Shown here in pieces: positions 1-7,233 of a DNA stretch of 64,000 bases (position 1 is its first letter; each line of letters opens with the position of its first letter). Origin of the DNA: Streptomyces xanthophaeus (GTDB lineage Bacteria; Actinomycetota; Actinomycetes; Streptomycetales; Streptomycetaceae); NCBI RefSeq assembly GCF_030440515.1, contig NZ_CP076543.1, positions 4,685,501 to 4,749,500 of the forward strand. Reading direction: 5' to 3'. The position numbers and the translations under genes are program-made. Under the pieces are notes generated by a model. That model ran no database searches. It saw only the letters and a list, made by a program, of their open reading frames with translations, and was not told the origin of the DNA.

Positions 1-119
1 TCCACGACTGGGCCGAGCAGGGCCAGAACGCGATGATGGCGCTCATCTCCCTCGTCGCACTCCTCGCCATGTCCTGGCAGACCTGGTCCCTCGACGCGGC
101 GATCGGACTGTTCCTGTGA
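1..119 (+). CDS. C-terminal end of a probable membrane protein (partial)
   Basis: Only the last 38 codons are in the window, in the frame that ends at the TGA at 117-119. The fragment contains a hydrophobic run (ALISLVALLAMSW), so it probably ends a membrane protein. The stop overlaps the GTG start of the DUF35 gene by four bases (GTGA), which implies translational coupling in one operon. The family cannot be told from so short a piece. Confidence 0.5.
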   Translation, partial: HDWAEQGQNAMMALISLVALLAMSWQTWSLDAAIGLFL

Positions 120-544
120 CCGGCACGGTGCGGTACGACCTCCCCGAGGCGGACGAGTTCACCCGGCCCTACTGGGACGCGGCGGCCGAGGGGCGGCTGC
201 TCCTGCGGCGCTGCGCCGACTGTGGGCGGGCGCACCACTACCCGCGCGAGTTCTGCCCGTTCTGCTGGGCGGGCGAGGACCGCGTGACGTGGGAGCCGGC
301 GAGCGGCCGGGCGACCCTCTACACATGGTCGGTCGTCCACCGCAACGACCTCCCGCCGTTCGGTACGCGCGTCCCGTACACGGCGGCGGTCGTCGACCTC
401 GCCGAAGGCCCGCGGATGATGACCGAGGTGGTGGACTGCGCGGCGGCGGACCTGAGCATCGGCATGCCGCTGACGGTCACCTTCCGCGAGGCCGCGGACG
501 GGGTGTGGGTGGCGGTCTTCCGGCCCGCGCCGCCACCGCACTGA
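116..544 (+). CDS. Zn-ribbon domain-containing OB-fold protein (DUF35 family)
   Basis: This 142-residue protein has the layout of DUF35 acyl-CoA-binding proteins: an N-terminal helix-rich part, a rubredoxin-like zinc ribbon with cysteine pairs at about C33/C36 and C47/C50, then a C-terminal OB fold. DUF35 proteins work as partners of thiolase-like or lipid-transfer enzymes; ChsH2 with Ltp2 in mycobacterial steroid side-chain cleavage is the known case. The GTG start overlaps the upstream stop. Thiolase-like genes lie at 3991-5208 and 14823-15974, but this copy is not next to either, so its partner is unknown. Confidence 0.85.
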   Translation: MTGTVRYDLPEADEFTRPYWDAAAEGRLLLRRCADCGRAHHYPREFCPFCWAGEDRVTWEPASGRATLYTWSVVHRNDLPPFGTRVPYTAAVVDLAEGPRMMTEVVDCAAADLSIGMPLTVTFREAADGVWVAVFRPAPPPH

Positions 545-563
545 GGGACCTTCGGGCCGGGGA

Positions 564-1247
564 TCAGGGCCAGAGCAGCTCGCGCTCCCAGGAACCGCCT
601 TCCGTACGGGAGTACCGCAGGCGGACGTGCCGGCGCGCGGCGTCACCCTGGAAGAACTCCACCTCGGCGGGGTCCAGCACGTACCGCGTCCAGGTCGGAG
701 CCGGCGCGTCCGGCTCGGCTCCGGCCCGCTCCCAGGCGGCCGCCGAGACCCGCGCCAGCTCCTCGGCGGAGCCGAGCACCTCGCTCTGCCGGCCCGTGAG
801 CGCGGCGGCGAGCGCACCTCGAGAGCGGACCGCCAGGTCCGCCCGGCTCTCCTCGGGCCCGCAGGCGGTGACCCGCCCCCGGACGCGGACCTGGCGGCCC
901 ACGGTCGGCCAGTAGAACCCGAGCGCCGCATCCGGGTGCCTGGCCAGCTGCACGCCCTTGGCGCTGGTGGCGTGCGAGGCGAAGTGCCAGCCGCGCGCAT
1001 CGACGTCGTGCAGCATCAACGTCCGCACATCGGGCCGCCCCTCCCCGTCCACCGTCGCCAGAGTCATGGTGTGCGGCTCCAACTGCCCCGCCCGGGCGGA
1101 ATGCACGAACCACTCCCGGAACAGCGCCAAGGGCTCCCGGGGCGCGGCGGAAGCATCGAACCCGGGGAGCGGGGAGTCCCACACGCGCAGGGAATGCAGG
1201 GTGGCGCGGAACGCGTCGCTGCTGATCTCGCTGGTCTCGCTGGTCAT
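564..1247 (-). CDS. Pyridoxamine 5'-phosphate oxidase family protein
   Basis: The 227-residue product resembles the PNPOx/PdxH family of FMN-binding split-barrel oxidases. It shows the family order: an N-terminal substrate-loop region, a barrel segment beginning MTLATVDGEGRPDVRTLML, and a C-terminal part with WERELLWP. True PdxH makes pyridoxal phosphate. Actinobacteria also carry many PNPOx-fold paralogues with other flavin or F420 substrates, so vitamin B6 synthesis is only one possibility. It is convergent with the DUF35 gene. No strong ribosome-binding site precedes the ATG at 1247. Confidence 0.8.
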   Translation of the reverse strand: MTSETSEISSDAFRATLHSLRVWDSPLPGFDASAAPREPLALFREWFVHSARAGQLEPHTMTLATVDGEGRPDVRTLMLHDVDARGWHFASHATSAKGVQLARHPDAALGFYWPTVGRQVRVRGRVTACGPEESRADLAVRSRGALAAALTGRQSEVLGSAEELARVSAAAWERAGAEPDAPAPTWTRYVLDPAEVEFFQGDAARRHVRLRYSRTEGGSWERELLWP

Positions 1248-1281
1248 GAGGCATATGGAACAGCAGGGCGGGGCCGGGGAC

Positions 1282-1400
1282 CAGGGGCGGCGGGCGGAGG
1301 CTCCGGTGGGCGGTGCCGGCCGGGCGGAATCAGGGGCGGCGCGGCGGGGGCTCCGGTGGGCGGGGCCGGGCGGGTGGAATCAGAGGAAGCGCGGCGGGGG
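1282..1400. repeat. Tandem GC-rich repeat of about 50 bp
   Basis: Two near-identical units of about 50 bp (1282-1330 and 1331-1380), each starting CAGGGGCGGC and ending GGAAT, are followed by a partial third unit. They abut the outer end of the left inverted-repeat arm. A single related unit lies at the matching outer end of the right arm, near 3520-3580. No coding frame is convincing here. Confidence 0.6.
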
Positions 1401-1832
1401 TGTGGGTAGTCGGGAGCCACTTGATCGGAATCAGGGATGTGTATGGGGGTTTCCCGTCAGTCCCATCGTCCCTCCGTGTCGGGCCGGTCCCTCAAGGGCG
1501 CTCCCTTCGGTCGCGTCGCTACGCGATGTCGCTGCGCTCCACCCTTGACCGACCGTCCCGCCCCGGAGAAACGAAAGACTGCCGGGAAGCCCCCAAAGGA
1601 ACGGGCCGGGAGATCAAGACAGGGACAGGGCGGCCAGAGAAGCGCGAGGAGACCCCGGCCGGCACGACCGAGAGACGGGGCCCATCACAGACCAGGGCCC
1701 GCGTCGGGGGAAGCGCGCCCAATCGCTACGCGCTCCTCATCTCTCAGCGTCCGACCGCCGTCTTGGGCTGGACATAGGCCGCCCACACTCCCCAGGTGCC
1801 CCTCATGGGAGGCGTCTGTCGGCCGACTGGGG
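1341..1832 (+). repeat. Left arm of a long inverted repeat flanking a toxin-antitoxin module
   Basis: Nearly the whole stretch recurs in inverted orientation at 3029-3580. I matched several long shared blocks, including GTTTCCCGTCAGTCCCATCG, CCGGAGAAACGAAAGACTGC and CCCATCACAGACCAGGGCCC, with scattered substitutions. Near 1507-1551 the arm holds a smaller palindromic segment around GCTACGCGATGTCGCTGCGC. It contains no believable gene. Similar blocks recur in Streptomyces chromosomes as far as I recall, but I cannot check that here. Confidence 0.85.
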
Positions 1833-1871
1833 TTGACCTTGCCGTGTCCCTCGTGCGGGCGATGGCGGGTC

Positions 1872-1901
1872 CATGACTTTCGAAGTAGTTTCAAAGTCAT
1901 G
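1872..1901. promoter_or_regulatory. Palindrome over the antitoxin start codon (probable autoregulatory operator)
   Basis: The arms CATGACTTT (1872-1880) and AAAGTCATG (1893-1901) are exact inverted repeats, extended inward by GAA (1882-1884) and TTC (1890-1892). The right arm contains the ATG of the antitoxin gene (1899-1901). Type II antitoxins commonly bind such palindromes to repress their own operon. No Shine-Dalgarno sequence precedes the ATG, so the mRNA may be leaderless. Confidence 0.6.
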
Positions 1902-2378
1902 AGTGCCGAGAACGCTGCCGTCAACTTCTCCGAGCTGGTCAACAAGAACAAGCAGACTCTGGCTCGGCTCAAGGACTCACCACGCTTGCTGCTGCATCGC
2001 AGAGACGGTGAGGATTTGGTCCTCACCACCGCTGCCAGAGCCGAGCAGGACCAGACCGTGGTCTCGGCTGCCACGAGAATGCTGTCAGCCATGGCGAGGC
2101 GAGAGCCCGGCAGCATGGAGTTGCTCCTCGACATACTGCCGGATGCGTTTCCCTGGGTCCGCTTTCTTCCTGAGCCGGACGTCCATGCCTTTGCCGTGGA
2201 ACTGGTCGACACCATGCGCGCCGCCGACTCGATCGGCAACAACGCGTCCGTTGCTCAGCTCCTCATCGCCTGGCAGCACACGGCCGAGGTCCATTCCGAC
2301 CCCGTTCTCCTGGCGGCGCTGACGACAGACCACGGCACGGACTACGGCTCTGTACCCGACCCCCTTGACGTCCGTTGA
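1899..2378 (+). CDS. Phd/YefM-like antitoxin (prevent-host-death family)
   Basis: The 159-residue protein begins with a Phd/YefM-type DNA-binding segment (NFSELVNKNKQTLARLKDS, then LLLHRRDGEDLVLTTAARAE at about residues 8-45), followed by a helical C-terminal region expected to neutralise the toxin. It is longer than the usual 80-90 residues of Phd proteins, which fits an actinobacterial subfamily annotated as prevent-host-death proteins. The stop overlaps the TTG start of the toxin gene by four bases (TTGA). The ATG at 1899 is chosen because homology begins there and a palindrome covers it. The pair lies between long inverted repeats. Confidence 0.75.
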   Translation: MSAENAAVNFSELVNKNKQTLARLKDSPRLLLHRRDGEDLVLTTAARAEQDQTVVSAATRMLSAMARREPGSMELLLDILPDAFPWVRFLPEPDVHAFAVELVDTMRAADSIGNNASVAQLLIAWQHTAEVHSDPVLLAALTTDHGTDYGSVPDPLDVR

Positions 2379-2734
2379 CCACGGGACGCGGTGACCGAGC
2401 CGCACCCCCAGCACCGGAAGGCCAGTGGGATGTCCGCTTCGCCGATGCTGCATCGGCGAAGGGCTGGGAGTGTCTCGCCCAGCAAGCCCGTGAGAACACG
2501 TACCGAGCCTGGGTCATGATGCGCACGGACCCCAGACCTGCGGTCGAGACATCCCGGCAACACCGTCTCAAGGGAACTCTGGCCCACGGAATTCACCGTG
2601 GACAGACGTGTGCGCAGTGGCAGATCGAGGTGACGGGAGGCGGTCGGATTTGGTATCTCGTGGACACGGCTCGTGACACCTGCTGGATCACCTTCGCCGG
2701 AACCGGCCACCCACGCGCGACGGACGGCAAGTGA
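2375..2734 (+). CDS. RelE/ParE-like toxin (cytotoxic translational repressor type)
   Basis: The 119-residue protein has the RelE-fold order: an N-terminal helical hairpin (WECLAQQARENTYRAW), a linker with RQHRLKG, and a C-terminal sheet with WQIEVTGGGRIWYLVD and ITFAGTGHP. RelE toxins are ribosome-dependent mRNA interferases and ParE toxins act on gyrase; I cannot tell which applies. It starts with TTG inside the antitoxin stop, so translation is probably coupled, the usual arrangement for an antitoxin-first type II module. Activity is inferred only. Confidence 0.7.
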   Translation: MTTGRGDRAAPPAPEGQWDVRFADAASAKGWECLAQQARENTYRAWVMMRTDPRPAVETSRQHRLKGTLAHGIHRGQTCAQWQIEVTGGGRIWYLVDTARDTCWITFAGTGHPRATDGK

Positions 2735-2765
2735 CTTGGGCAGTCGCGGTCGTTGGGAGGCCTCC

Positions 2766-2850
2766 AATCGCTACGCGCTCCTGACGCCTCAGCGGCCGTC
2801 TGGGGTTGGACGTACGGCCCCAGATCGCTACGCGCTTCTCCACGACCGTG
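2766..2850 (+). repeat. Short partial copies of the inverted-repeat sequence
   Basis: Two copies of ATCGCTACGCGCT(C/T)CT occur at about 2769 and 2824. The first is followed by sequence like 1720-1790 of the left arm (CTCAGCG, then GTCTGGGGTTGGAC). They look like extra fragments of the same repeat lying just after the toxin gene. Confidence 0.55.
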
Positions 2851-2867
2851 GCCGCGGGCGGACGGCT

Positions 2868-3015
2868 GACAGCTCGGCTATTCCGTCGTGAAGCCGGGTC
2901 AGCGCGAGCATCACCCCGCAAGCCCATGGATATATAGGGGTAATTGGAGCAATCTGTCAGCCTTCCTGACCGCCCACCTGCACTGACCCGCATCCACGAC
3001 GGAATAGCCGCTGTC
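2868..3015. repeat. Imperfect inverted repeat with long arms and an AT-rich loop
   Basis: The segment at 2868-2902 (GACAGC, GGCTATTCCGTCGT, GGGTCAG) is matched in inverted orientation at 2983-3015 (CTGACCC, ACGACGGAATAGCC, GCTGTC). The loop of about 80 bases contains the unusually AT-rich string GGATATATAGGGGTAATTGG. It could be a strong RNA hairpin, a miniature-element remnant or a recombination site. No open reading frame in it is convincing. Confidence 0.6.
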
Positions 3016-3028
3016 CCGGCCCTCTTCA

Positions 3029-3580
3029 CCCCAGCCGGCCAGCAGACGCCTCCCATGAGGAGCGCCTACGGGTCGTGGGCGGCCTATGTCCAGCCCCAGA
3101 CGGTCGTCGGACGCACAGCGAGCGCGGGACCGAGGCCGTGGGCGGCCTATGCCCAGCCCCAGACGGTCTGGCGACGCTGAGACGTCAGCAGCGCGTAGCG
3201 ATTGGACGCGCCTCCCCCGACACGGGCCCTGGTCTGTGATGGGCCCCGTCTCTCGGTCGTGCCGGCCGGATCTCCTCGCGCTTCTCTGGCCGCCCCGTCC
3301 CTGGAAGTGTCGGCCGGCCCGTTCCTTTGGGGGCTTCCCGGCAGTCTTTCGTTTCTCCGGGGCGGGACGGTCGGTCAAGGGTGGAGCGCAGCGACATCGC
3401 GAAGCGACGCGAGGAACGAGCGCCCTTGAGGGACCGGCCCGACACGGAGGGACGATGGGACTGACGGGAAACCCCCATACGCATCCCTGATGCCGCCCGA
3501 GCAGGTCCCGACTACCCACACCCCCGCCGCGCTTCCCCTGATTCCGCCCGCCCGGCCCCGCCCACCCGAGCCCCCGCCGC
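3029..3580 (-). repeat. Right arm of the long inverted repeat
   Basis: This is the reverse complement of 1341-1832 with scattered substitutions. It is longer because of an internal tandem duplication: GGGCGGCCTATG(T/C)CCAGCCC occurs near 3077 and 3141, about 64 bp apart. With 2735-3028 and 3581-3732 it forms a stretch of about 1 kb with no supportable gene. Reading frames here are made of translated repeat and are not counted as genes. Confidence 0.85.
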
Positions 3581-3732
3581 ACCACCCGGCCCCGACCGAC
3601 CGGCTCCCGCCCCCCGAAGCCCCCCACCTCCATCCGAAGAAATCCTTCGCCCCACCGATGAGTTCTCGTCCCCGACGCAGTCATACCTACGAGACCGCAC
3701 CACACACCCGCACCCCCGGAGGGACACGCATC

Positions 3733-3939
3733 ATGGCCGAGACAGTGAAGGGCCCCGCCAGCTACTTCCCCTCGATCGAGAAGAAGTACGGACGCCCGAT
3801 CGGGGAGTGGCAGGACCTCATCCGGTCCTCGCCGCTGACCAAGCACATGGAGCTCGTCTCGTGGCTCAAGACCGAGCACGGTCTGGGGCACGGGCACGCC
3901 AACGCACTCGTGGCGCACACGCTCGCCGAGGGCAAGTGA
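3733..3939 (+). CDS. DUF4287 domain-containing protein
   Basis: The 68-residue protein matches small DUF4287 proteins, with the pattern ASYFPSIEKKYGRPIGEWQ followed by LVSWLKTEHGLGHGHANALV. The molecular function is unknown; the family often occurs alone or fused to DUF5655. GGAGGGA lies eight bases before the ATG at 3733 and supports the start. The open frame extends upstream into repeat-derived proline-rich sequence, which I regard as non-coding. It sits just outside the right arm of the inverted repeat. Confidence 0.85.
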   Translation: MAETVKGPASYFPSIEKKYGRPIGEWQDLIRSSPLTKHMELVSWLKTEHGLGHGHANALVAHTLAEGK

Positions 3940-3967
3940 CCGCCCCCGTCCCCGCCCCCACCCCCGT

Positions 3968-3988
3968 CCCCGCCCCCGGGCGGGGGCC
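3968..3988. terminator. Possible terminator between convergent genes
   Basis: The GC-rich palindrome GCCCCCGGGCGGGGGC lies in the 50-bp gap between the DUF4287 gene and the convergent thiolase-like gene. It is preceded by short direct repeats of CCCCGTCCCCGCCC. No T tract follows, which is usual in Streptomyces. Confidence 0.4.
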
Positions 3989-3990
3989 GG

Positions 3991-5208
3991 TCACCCCCGT
4001 CCCAGCAGGATCGTTCCCGACGAGCAGAACCAGCCGCCCGTGCCCGAGGCCAGGGCGACCTCCGGGAGGCGGCCGCCGGGTTTGGTGACCTGGCCGGCCC
4101 CCGCTTCGCCGCGGAGTTGGCGGACCGCCTCGACCAGGAGGAACAGCCCGCGCATGCCGGGGTGGCAGGCCGAGAGGCCGCCGCCGTCGGTGTTGACCGG
4201 GAGTTCCCCGTCGCGCAGCAGGCGGCCCTTCTCCACGAAGGCCCCGCCCTCGCCCTTCGCGCAGAAGCCGAGGTCCTCCAGGGTCACCAGGGTCATGTAG
4301 GTGAAGGCGTCGTAGATCTCCGCGAGGTCCACGTCCGCCGGGGTGAGGCCGGCCCGCTCGAAGGCGATGCGGCCCGATACCGCCGCCGGGGACACCGTGA
4401 AGTCCTCCCACTCCGACATGGTGGTGTGGGAGACGGACGTGCCGGCCCCCAGGATCCAGACGGGGGCCTTCGCGGTGTCCGGTACGTAGTCCTCCGCCGC
4501 CAGGAGCACCGCGCAGCCGCCGTCCGAGCGGATGCAGCAGTGCAGCTTGGTGAAGGGGTCGGCGATCATGTCGCCGCCGAGTACGTCCTCGACCGTGATC
4601 GGGTCGCGGAACATGGCGTCCGGGTTGGTGGCCGCGTTCGCCCGGGCCTGTACAGCCACGGAGGCGAGCTGTTCCAGCGTCGTCCCGTACTCGTGCATGT
4701 GGCGGCGGGCGGCCATGGCGTACTTGGAGATCAGCGTGTGGCCGTACGGGACCTCGAACTGCAGCGGTCCCCGTGCGCCGAAGGAGAGGTTGGACGTGCG
4801 GCGCCGCGCCTTGATGTCCGCGCGGGCCGTGGAGCCGTAGACCAGGAGCACGGCGTTGGCGTGCCCGGCGGCGATCGCGTCCGCCGCGTGGGCGGCCATG
4901 ACCTCCCAGGTCGAGCCGCCGACCGAGGTGGAGTCGACCCAGGTGGGGCGCAGGCCCAGGTACTCGGCCACCTCGACCGGTGCGAGCGTGCCGAGGCCGG
5001 CCGAGGCGAAGCCGTCGATGACGGAGCGGTGCAGGCCGGAGTCGGCCAGGGCGCGCCGGGCGGCCTGTGCGTGCAGGGCGTAGGGGGTGGGGCCGTCGAC
5101 GCGGCCGCAGTCCGAGAGGGCGACGCCGACCACCGCGACCCTCCGGCGGGCGCGGGCCGCGGGTCCGGATGTGGGTCCAGGTGTGGGTCCAGTTGTGGGT
5201 CCAGGCAT
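3991..5208 (-). CDS. Thiolase-like / lipid-transfer protein (Ltp2-type)
   Basis: This 405-residue protein has the two-lobed thiolase fold of SCP-x-type acetyltransferases, with RRHMHEYGTTLEQLA, EIYDAFTYM and a C-terminal NTDGGGLSACHPGMRG segment. Where degradative thiolases carry the nucleophilic cysteine I read SVGGSTWEVM without cysteine, as in Ltp2-type retro-aldolases. Those enzymes work with a DUF35 partner; one is encoded at 116-544. The N terminus is a GPT repeat encoded by short tandem repeats at 5165-5208. A TCTGAC-N5-GTCAGA palindrome ends the promoter 15 bp upstream of the ATG, and no ribosome-binding site is evident. A true thiolase role is not excluded. Confidence 0.8.
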   Translation of the reverse strand: MPGPTTGPTPGPTSGPAARARRRVAVVGVALSDCGRVDGPTPYALHAQAARRALADSGLHRSVIDGFASAGLGTLAPVEVAEYLGLRPTWVDSTSVGGSTWEVMAAHAADAIAAGHANAVLLVYGSTARADIKARRRTSNLSFGARGPLQFEVPYGHTLISKYAMAARRHMHEYGTTLEQLASVAVQARANAATNPDAMFRDPITVEDVLGGDMIADPFTKLHCCIRSDGGCAVLLAAEDYVPDTAKAPVWILGAGTSVSHTTMSEWEDFTVSPAAVSGRIAFERAGLTPADVDLAEIYDAFTYMTLVTLEDLGFCAKGEGGAFVEKGRLLRDGELPVNTDGGGLSACHPGMRGLFLLVEAVRQLRGEAGAGQVTKPGGRLPEVALASGTGGWFCSSGTILLGRG

Positions 5209-5222
5209 GAGGGGACGGTATA

Positions 5223-5239
5223 TCTGACGAAGTGTCAGA
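5223..5239. promoter_or_regulatory. Regulon operator A (TCTGAC-N5-GTCAGA, perfect)
   Basis: TCTGAC (5223-5228) and GTCAGA (5234-5239) flank GAAGT. On the minus strand the operator is followed directly by TATACC and eight bases later by the ATG of the thiolase-like gene. A bound protein would therefore cover the promoter, and transcription may start close to the ATG. Confidence 0.75.
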
Positions 5240-5303
5240 CGCTAGACCCTGCCGTGCAACCCGCCCGCGCCGCCCCCTGTGCATCTGTCCCCGACGGGCC
5301 TAA

Positions 5304-5320
5304 TATGACGGCCCGTCAGA
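5304..5320. promoter_or_regulatory. Regulon operator B (one mismatch)
   Basis: TATGAC-GGCCC-GTCAGA lies 46 bp before the acyl-CoA dehydrogenase start. It overlaps TAATAT at 5301-5306, a plausible -10 box for that gene. With operator A it fills the divergent promoter region. Confidence 0.7.
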
Positions 5321-5365
5321 TGCCCCCAGCCACCGCTGGGAGGTGCCCCCGGGAGGAGCCCGACG

Positions 5366-6700
5366 ATGGATGCCGCCTTCACCGCGGAGCAGGACGAGAT
5401 ACGCCGTACCCTGCGCGAGATCCTGGGTAAACGCTGCGGCCCCGACGAGGTCAAGGCCGCCGTCCGTACCGCTGCCGGACACGACCGCGAGCTCTGGCAG
5501 CAGCTGGCCCGGCAGCTCGGGCTGCCCGGCATCGCCATCGCCGAGGAGTACGGCGGTGTCGGCTGCGCCCCCGCCGACCTGGCCCTGGCCTGCGAGGAGA
5601 CGGGCCGGGCGCTGCTGCCCTCGCCGCTGCTGGCCACCGCGGCGCTGTGCGTGCCCCTGATCACCGCCCTCGGCACCGGGGCCCAGCGCTCCGCGCTGCT
5701 CCCGCCGCTGGCCACGGGCGGGCTGACCGCCGCCCTCGTCGTCAGCGGCCCGGCGCTGGCCACCGCCCTCGCGCTGACCGGCGAGGACGCCTCCGGGCAG
5801 TGGTCCGGCGGCGGCCGCGCGGGCGGTGTCCAGGCCCGCGCCGCCACCCCCGACGGCTCCCGCGCCCCCGACGGCTCCGGCTCCGCCTCCGGGGGCGGCT
5901 GGCGGCTGTACGGGGAGGCCGTCCAGGTGCTCGACGGGCACAGCGCCGGGCTGCTGCTGGTCGCCGCGCACACCGGCGGTTTCGCGCGCAGCCGCACGCT
6001 GCTGTTCCTCGTACGGGAAGACGCGCCGGGCCTCGTACGGTCCCGGCAGACGGTCCTGGACGAGACCCGCCCGCAGGCCAGGGTCGAACTGCGGAACGTG
6101 AGCGCGCAGTTGCTCGGCGACGAAGGGGCGGACGTGCTCGGCGCGCTCGCCGCCACCGGGCGTACCGCCGCTGCCGTCCTGGCCGCCGAGGCGGTCGGCG
6201 CGGCCGGGCAGGCGCTGGCCCGCACGGTGGAGTACGTACGCGGGCGCGAGCAGTTCGGCCGGGCGATCGGCTCCTTCCAGGCCGTCAAGCACCGCCTCGC
6301 CGACCTGTACGTGCAGGTGCAGGCGGCCCGCTCGGCGGCCTACTACGCCGCCTGGGACCCGGACCAGGGCGGCCTCGCGCTCGCCCAGGCCCTGGAGGCC
6401 CTGCGGGTGACGGCGGGCGAGGCGATCCAGCTGCACGGCGGCATCGGCTTCACCTGGGAGCACGATGCGCACCTCTACTTCAAGCGGGCGGCGGCCGACG
6501 AGCTGCTGTTCGGCCCGGTCCACCGGCTGCGGGCGCACGCCGCCGACCGCGCGGGCCTGTTCACGGACCCGGCGGACCCGGCGGGCCCGGCGGACCCGGC
6601 CGGCGCGGCGGCCGCTGCGGCCCCGGCTCCGCCGCAGCCTTCGCCCGACCCCACGTCCCCGCCCACGCCCCCGCCCACACCAGAGAAGGTGGCCGTCTGA
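5366..6700 (+). CDS. Acyl-CoA dehydrogenase family protein
   Basis: This 444-residue FAD enzyme would form an alpha,beta double bond in an acyl-CoA. It has the N-terminal helical domain (TAEQDEIRRTLREIL, IAIAEEYGGVG), a middle sheet domain broken by a Gly/Ser-rich insert at about residues 150-175, and the C-terminal domain with REQFGRAIGSFQAVKH and QLHGGIGFTWEHDAHLYFKR. A low-complexity Ala/Pro tail of about 50 residues follows. GGGAGGAG precedes the ATG at 5366. The stop overlaps the next start (ATGA). It resembles steroid-type dehydrogenases of the FadE28 kind, but the substrate is unknown. Confidence 0.9.
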   Translation: MDAAFTAEQDEIRRTLREILGKRCGPDEVKAAVRTAAGHDRELWQQLARQLGLPGIAIAEEYGGVGCAPADLALACEETGRALLPSPLLATAALCVPLITALGTGAQRSALLPPLATGGLTAALVVSGPALATALALTGEDASGQWSGGGRAGGVQARAATPDGSRAPDGSGSASGGGWRLYGEAVQVLDGHSAGLLLVAAHTGGFARSRTLLFLVREDAPGLVRSRQTVLDETRPQARVELRNVSAQLLGDEGADVLGALAATGRTAAAVLAAEAVGAAGQALARTVEYVRGREQFGRAIGSFQAVKHRLADLYVQVQAARSAAYYAAWDPDQGGLALAQALEALRVTAGEAIQLHGGIGFTWEHDAHLYFKRAAADELLFGPVHRLRAHAADRAGLFTDPADPAGPADPAGAAAAAAPAPPQPSPDPTSPPTPPPTPEKVAV

Positions 6701-7173
6701 TGGCTCCCGGCGTCAAGCTGATGCAGAAGGTCTCCTCGACCATGCTCTTCGCCAAGATCGCACCGCACTTCATCCCCGCCATGGACAAGGCGGTGCACAA
6801 GCTGACCCGCGGCAAGGTCATACTCAGCGCCCAGATGCTGCCGGGCGTGATCCTCACCGCCAAGGGTGCCAAGACCGGTGAGCCGCGCACGACCCCGCTC
6901 GCCTGCATGCCGGAGGACGGCGGGACGACCTGGATCCTGATCGGCTCCAACTTCGGCCGGCCCGGGCACCCGGCATGGACCGGGAACCTGCTCAAGCACC
7001 CGGACGCGGACGTGAGTTGGCAAGGCCGGGACATCCCCGTACGGGCCCGGCTGCTGGCGGGTGAGGAACGCGCGGAGGCGTGGCAGGCGGTGCTGAGGTT
7101 CTGGCCGCCGTATGCGACGTACCAGGCGCGCATCGAGCGCGAGATCCGGTTGTTCCGCCTGGAGCGTCGCTGA
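6700..7173 (+). CDS. Ddn-like nitroreductase family deazaflavin-dependent oxidoreductase
   Basis: The 157-residue protein belongs to the small split-barrel family of F420-dependent nitroreductase/quinone reductases (Ddn of mycobacteria). It shows GVILTAKGAKTGEPRTTPLAC, LIGSNFGRPGHPAWTGNLLKHPDADVSW and a C-terminal WPPYATYQARIEREI. Such proteins use reduced F420 to reduce quinones or related compounds at the membrane. The ATG overlaps the dehydrogenase stop by four bases, so the two are coupled. FbiC, needed for F420, is encoded at 57807-60383. Confidence 0.85.
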   Translation: MAPGVKLMQKVSSTMLFAKIAPHFIPAMDKAVHKLTRGKVILSAQMLPGVILTAKGAKTGEPRTTPLACMPEDGGTTWILIGSNFGRPGHPAWTGNLLKHPDADVSWQGRDIPVRARLLAGEERAEAWQAVLRFWPPYATYQARIEREIRLFRLERR

Positions 7174-7195
7174 TCGCAGGCGATCGGGCGTGGTC

Positions 7196-7233
7196 GGCGG
7201 CGGGCCCCGGGAAGGCGTCCGGGGGTCCGCCGC
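7196..7233. terminator. Bidirectional terminator
   Basis: GGCGGCGGGCCCCGG (7196-7210) and CCGGGGGTCCGCCGC (7219-7233) form a long GC-rich stem with an eight-base loop. It lies between the convergent Ddn-like and TetR genes and touches the TetR stop codon. Confidence 0.6.

Noticed and set aside
1282..1400. CRISPR-like repeat
   Set aside because: The units are contiguous without spacers and are imperfect GC-rich tandem repeats.
1437..1898. N-terminal extension of the antitoxin or short repeat-encoded proteins
   Set aside because: The sequence is the inverted-repeat arm, also present at 3029-3580 on the other strand, and its translation has no protein character.
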